DNA of 17,020 nucleotides, taken from contig MWDY01000247.1 of assembly GCA_002070755.1 (NCBI GenBank), positions 1 through 17,020 of the forward strand, in the 5' to 3' direction. This stretch comes from Spirochaetes bacterium ADurb.Bin110 (GTDB taxonomy: Bacteria; Spirochaetota; Spirochaetia; Treponematales; Rectinemataceae). Each line of letters begins with the position of its first letter. Positions within the stretch are counted from its first letter, which is position 1. The translations under genes were made by a program, and so were the position numbers. Under the pieces are notes generated by a model. The model ran no database searches and was not told where the DNA came from. It saw only the letters and a program-made list of their open reading frames with translations. Of the stretch, positions 14,583-17,020 are shown one piece after another.

Positions 14583-15182
14583 ATGAAGCTGGTAAAGGTA
14601 ATCGGTGTCGTACTAGTTGCTTTTTTGTTGTTCTCATGCGCGCCGAAGCTTGCTCAGAAGGATCTAGATGCAGCCAACGCATTATTCGCTGAAGCTCAAG
14701 AAGCTAAGGCCGATGTCTATGCTCCAGATGAATTCTTGGCAGCTCAGGATGCCAAGGCCGCACTCGAGGCGGAGCTCGCAGCCCAGGATGCCAAGACCTC
14801 TGGAAAGTCCTACAAGCAGGCGAATGACCTTATAAAAGCTTTTGCGGATGCAAGCAAGAAGGCTAAAGAAGCTGCGGCTACAAACATGGAACAGGTAAAA
14901 AATGAAGTTGCGCAGCTAATTGCAGATGTTGATGCTCAATACACCACTGTTCAAGCTCTCGCTCAAGCTGCATCGAAGGATACAAAGAAGGCAGCAAAGG
15001 CAAAGCTCAATGTAAAAGATATCAATTCAAAAGTCGCTGCGCTTGATGAAGAAATTGCCAATGCAAAAGCGGCAAATGATGCTGAAGATTACGCAGCTGC
15101 TCGTGACCAGCTTAATGCAGTCAAGACCACTCTCGTCGAACTCCAGTCAACTCTCGAGGCTGCTGGATTTGCAGCTCAATAA
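14583..15182 (+). CDS. Ala/Lys-rich alpha-helical lipoprotein (DUF4398-like)
   Basis: Predicted lipoprotein of 199 residues. The signal sequence KLVKVIGVVLVAFLLFSC ends with the lipid-bearing Cys19. The mature part is almost all helix-forming, rich in Ala, Lys, Asp, Glu and Gln with few aromatics, and likely a coiled coil. The early pattern LFAEAQEAKADVYAPDEFLA (34-53) resembles DUF4398 proteins, and AAQDAK occurs twice (53-58, 66-71). A reading start at TTG 14571 is rejected because that codon belongs to the SD region: GGAGG lies six bases before the ATG at 14583. A consensus promoter, leader hairpin, strong SD and strong terminator all point to high expression. By analogy with Lpp-like proteins it could be a major structural envelope lipoprotein; that is inference. 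Confidence 0.87.
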   Translation: MKLVKVIGVVLVAFLLFSCAPKLAQKDLDAANALFAEAQEAKADVYAPDEFLAAQDAKAALEAELAAQDAKTSGKSYKQANDLIKAFADASKKAKEAAATNMEQVKNEVAQLIADVDAQYTTVQALAQAASKDTKKAAKAKLNVKDINSKVAALDEEIANAKAANDAEDYAAARDQLNAVKTTLVELQSTLEAAGFAAQ

Positions 15183-15197
15183 AAATATAGCCTACTA

Positions 15198-15207
15198 AGT
15201 GCTAGCA
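15198..15207. repeat. Perfect 10-base palindrome
   Basis: GTGCTAGCAC is self-complementary and lies 16 bases after the lipoprotein stop. It is either a dyad binding site or part of the structured 3' untranslated region that ends at the terminator. Confidence 0.5.
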
Positions 15208-15221
15208 CAAGCTAGAGAATA

Positions 15222-15262
15222 GAGGAGCTTTGCAAAGCCCCGGTATTCAGGGAATAGCTCCT
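15222..15262 (+). other. Structured 3' untranslated RNA element
   Basis: AGGAGCT (15222-15228) pairs perfectly with AGCTCCT (15256-15262). The enclosed bases hold a second palindrome, GCTTTGCAAAGC (15226-15237), and a short CCC/GGG pairing (15239-15241 with 15250-15252). The outer stem and inner palindrome share three bases, so they are partly exclusive. It may protect the mRNA 3' end or belong to a small RNA released from it. Confidence 0.45.
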
Positions 15263-15268
15263 GCATTT

Positions 15269-15306
15269 AACTAAAAGACCGCTCCTAAAGAGCGGTCTTT
15301 TAGTTT
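15269..15306 (+). terminator. Strong intrinsic terminator after the lipoprotein gene
   Basis: A perfect 16-bp stem: 15269-15284 pairs with 15290-15305, with loop CTAAA. The core GACCGCTC/GAGCGGTC is GC-rich and the outer part is A-run/T-run, so the hairpin carries its own U-tract and could also work on the minus strand. It separates the lipoprotein unit from lplA. Confidence 0.92.
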
Positions 15307-15330
15307 AATAGCGCTAAAGATCAAAACGCG

Positions 15331-15359
15331 TTGGAATTCACCAGGCTTTCTTATATAGT
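15331..15359 (+). promoter_or_regulatory. Promoter of lplA (possibly leaderless)
   Basis: TTGGAA (15331-15336), a 17-base spacer and TATAGT (15354-15359). The ATG of lplA begins seven bases after the -10, at the expected transcription start, and no SD is present between them. This suggests a leaderless transcript. Confidence 0.55.
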
Positions 15360-15365
15360 AAAAAC

Positions 15366-16394
15366 ATGCCTAGATTTGCTGGATCATATAGAGTTATGGC
15401 AGAGAGCCCGCTTGATATCATTTCTTTCGAAGAATGCCTCGTAAGGTATTGGCGAGGAAATGATGCTATACTTCTTTTCTATGTTAACCCTCCAAGCTTG
15501 ATAATTGGAAGGAATCAAAATTATTGGCGGGAAGTGGCACCTTCCTGTATGGTCCCAGTATTTAGACGCGCCTCGGGAGGAGGCGCAGTATATCATGATC
15601 TTGGCAACTTGAATTGGTCTTTTATTGTTCCGAGGGGACTTCATTCGAAAGAAGAAGAGCTGTGCTTGATAGCAAAAGCAATTTCTAAGCTCGGGGTTCA
15701 TACTCACATAGGAGCAAGAGGCGAGGTTTTTGTTTCAATGGGCGATGGTGAAACAAAAGCCAAGATTTCTGGAACAGCGCGATATTTTGGTACGCACAAT
15801 GTGTTACATCATGGAACATTGCTTGTGTCCTCCGATCTGAAAAATCTTCATGCCTGCTTAGGAGGGATCAAGGTATTAGAGGATAATTCGATTGCCTCCG
15901 TGCGCGCAACTCCGGTCAATTTAATCCACTTAATTCCTTCGCTCACGGTTTACGATGCCATGTCAAGGCTCTCTCTTGAACTTGCAGGAATGAATCCCTA
16001 TGAGATAAAGCTGACGGAATTTTGGAATAGCCATGTATCCTGCCTAGATATAGCATTGAGGAATCTAGGAGAATCGGAGAGCGATCTGGCATCATTCATA
16101 AACCCTGAGGATTTCGAGGTATTCAAGGCACAGTTTGGTTCGACAGAATGGATCAAGTATCGAAGCCCAGCTTTTTCGATACTCCTCTCAAGCAATAATA
16201 ACAAAAGAATAGTTCTAAGAATTGAAGAGGGCAGAGTGTCGGATATACTGCCCTTCGAGCCAAATGATCTTCAAGCTGTAGATCTTGCTGCACATCTTAA
16301 AATGAGATTTACTGGTCTGCAATTCGATTTCGATACTGTCGAGATGATCAGCAGAATTGGTCCGCCTAATCTGCTGACCTTACGAAAATACTAA
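15366..16394 (+). CDS. lplA: Lipoate-protein ligase A
   Basis: Cytosolic enzyme of 342 residues, close to the 337 of E. coli LplA. It activates free lipoate with ATP and transfers it to the lysine of lipoyl domains in 2-oxoacid dehydrogenase E2 or glycine cleavage H protein. The catalytic domain (about 1-240) shows LIIGRNQN at 45-52, RRASGGGAVYHDLGN at 67-81, AKISGTA at 132-138 with the conserved Lys133, and HHGTLL at 148-153. The C-terminal domain (about 245-342) has EWIKYRSPAF and a GRVSDILPFE stretch, matching the LplA accessory domain, so both adenylation and transfer should be done by this one protein. The start at 15366 keeps YRVMAES, the equivalent of the family's first strand; an internal ATG at 15396 would cut it. 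No SD is present. lpd follows directly, supporting the lipoate role. Confidence 0.92.
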   Translation: MPRFAGSYRVMAESPLDIISFEECLVRYWRGNDAILLFYVNPPSLIIGRNQNYWREVAPSCMVPVFRRASGGGAVYHDLGNLNWSFIVPRGLHSKEEELCLIAKAISKLGVHTHIGARGEVFVSMGDGETKAKISGTARYFGTHNVLHHGTLLVSSDLKNLHACLGGIKVLEDNSIASVRATPVNLIHLIPSLTVYDAMSRLSLELAGMNPYEIKLTEFWNSHVSCLDIALRNLGESESDLASFINPEDFEVFKAQFGSTEWIKYRSPAFSILLSSNNNKRIVLRIEEGRVSDILPFEPNDLQAVDLAAHLKMRFTGLQFDFDTVEMISRIGPPNLLTLRKY

Positions 16395-16407
16395 AAAAGC
16401 CTATAAT
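16380..16407 (+). promoter_or_regulatory. Putative promoter of lpd
   Basis: A perfect -10 TATAAT (16402-16407) with a 16-base spacer to a weak -35 TTACGA (16380-16385), which overlaps the end of lplA. The predicted start near 16414 gives a 25-base leader containing AGGAG. lpd may be transcribed both from here and by read-through from lplA. Confidence 0.5.
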
Positions 16408-16438
16408 GGCGATCAATGGAATTCCAGGAGCAACAATT

Positions 16439-17020
16439 ATGGAAGATAAAGAATTCGATTTTATTGTAATTGGCGCGGGGCCCGGCGGTTATGTTGCCGC
16501 GATTCGTGCTGCACAGCTAGGACTTAAGACTGCGGTTGTGGAGAAGAATCTTGTAGGAGGAGTCTGCCTCAATGTGGGGTGTATTCCCTCGAAATCGCTG
16601 ATTCACAACGCTCGACTTTTTGCCGAAGGCAGAAAGCTGTTGGAAAAAACAGGTGTTAAGCTAGATATTTCTGGCTTTGATTATGAGCCAGTATGGAAAA
16701 CTTCACGTCTTGTCGCTGAAATGCTCTCTAAAGGAGTTAATTTTCTATTAAAGAAAAATAAAGTGGAACTTATTCAAGGGGCCGCAAAGCTTGCTGGGGC
16801 AAGCACGATTGAGGTAGAAGGCGTCGGCGCTGTCATGAAGCTTAGGTCTAAAGCCATACTGCTAGCTACCGGTTCAAGACCAAGAATAATTCCAGGTTTT
16901 GAATTCGATGAAGAGCGCATTTTGTCTTCTACCGGTATATTGATGAAGAATAAACTTCCTAAGCGCCTTTTTATTCTAGGCGCTGGGCCGATAGGCATGG
17001 AATTTGCCTATATTATGAAT
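16439..17020 (+). CDS. lpd: Dihydrolipoyl dehydrogenase, N-terminal part (runs off right edge)
   Basis: FAD-dependent E3 component of 2-oxoacid dehydrogenase complexes and glycine cleavage; it reoxidises dihydrolipoyl groups with NAD+. The first 194 codons are present. The FAD-binding dinucleotide fold FIVIGAGPGGYVAAIRAAQL is at 8-27, the redox disulphide in GGVCLNVGCIPSKSL has Cys43 and Cys48, LLATGSRPRIIPG is near 141-153, and the NAD-domain motif ILGAGPIGMEFA begins at about 179. The dimerisation domain with its His-Glu pair is beyond the edge. ATG 16439 is chosen because AGGAG lies eight bases upstream; an in-frame ATG at 16406 overlaps the -10 box and is unlikely. Its place after lplA links lipoate attachment and lipoate reoxidation. 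The other complex subunits are not in the window. Confidence 0.94.
   Translation, partial: MEDKEFDFIVIGAGPGGYVAAIRAAQLGLKTAVVEKNLVGGVCLNVGCIPSKSLIHNARLFAEGRKLLEKTGVKLDISGFDYEPVWKTSRLVAEMLSKGVNFLLKKNKVELIQGAAKLAGASTIEVEGVGAVMKLRSKAILLATGSRPRIIPGFEFDEERILSSTGILMKNKLPKRLFILGAGPIGMEFAYIMN

Noticed and set aside
16406..16438. Earlier in-frame ATG for lpd adding 11 residues
   Set aside because: This ATG overlaps the -10 TATAAT and would lie before the predicted transcription start; the ATG at 16439 has AGGAG at good spacing.
1..17020. CRISPR arrays, insertion sequences, phage genes, toxin-antitoxin or restriction genes
   Set aside because: No spaced repeats, transposase, integrase or defence-type proteins were found on either strand.

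Overview
The window looks like chromosomal DNA of a free-living or host-associated bacterium, most likely a spirochaete (Treponema/Spirochaeta/Rectinema-like). This is an inference from the gene set: several lipoproteins with short lipoboxes ending in -SC or -GC, an SH3-domain lipoprotein, a DUF4398-like Ala/Lys-rich lipoprotein, and gene styles familiar from that phylum. GC content is judged by eye at about 45%. There is no sign of phage, insertion sequence, CRISPR array or plasmid genes, and coding density is high, with no gene-free stretch above about 220 bases.

Layout. (1) 1-1925, minus strand: a polyphosphate operon, with ppx/gppA-type phosphatase (with HD domain) followed 31 bases later by the 5' end of ppk1, which runs off the left edge. 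(2) 2001-5411, plus strand: an SH3-domain lipoprotein and an ABC-F ribosome-associated ATPase, 12 bases apart. (3) 5465-5869, minus: a small BamD/TPR-like lipoprotein. (4) 5928-8739, plus: a tight three-gene set of unknown function: DUF554 membrane protein, a condensation-domain-like acyltransferase with an intact HxxxDG motif, and a zinc-ribbon six-TM protein (DUF6320-like). (5) 8906-8978: initiator tRNA-fMet(CAU) with its own promoter and terminator; the terminator overlaps the 3' end of the opposing gene. (6) 9007-10320, minus: an OFA-type MFS transporter. (7) 10538-14374, plus: a complete ABC importer of the Fe(III)/thiamine/phosphonate/sugar-phosphate superfamily (binding protein, fused two-domain permease, ATPase). 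(8) 14583-15182, plus: an Ala/Lys-rich lipoprotein with all the marks of strong expression (consensus promoter, leader hairpin, strong SD, 16-bp-stem terminator). (9) 15366-17020, plus: lipoate-protein ligase A and the N-terminal part of dihydrolipoyl dehydrogenase, cut by the right edge.

How they work together: Ppk1 and Ppx make and degrade polyphosphate, so one transcript would carry both sides of polyP turnover. LplA attaches scavenged lipoate to the lipoyl domains of 2-oxoacid dehydrogenase or glycine cleavage proteins, and Lpd reoxidises that lipoate. The SBP/permease/ATPase set is a stand-alone importer; the binding protein lacks the tandem tyrosines of classical ferric-binding FbpA, so its substrate is open. 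The 5928-8739 set is the best candidate for an undescribed system.

Regulatory points: the -10 elements of ppx and lplA lie so close to their ATGs that both mRNAs may be leaderless. The tRNA-fMet and major-lipoprotein promoters share an identical 15-mer around the -35. A 15-base tandem repeat lies just upstream of the importer promoter.
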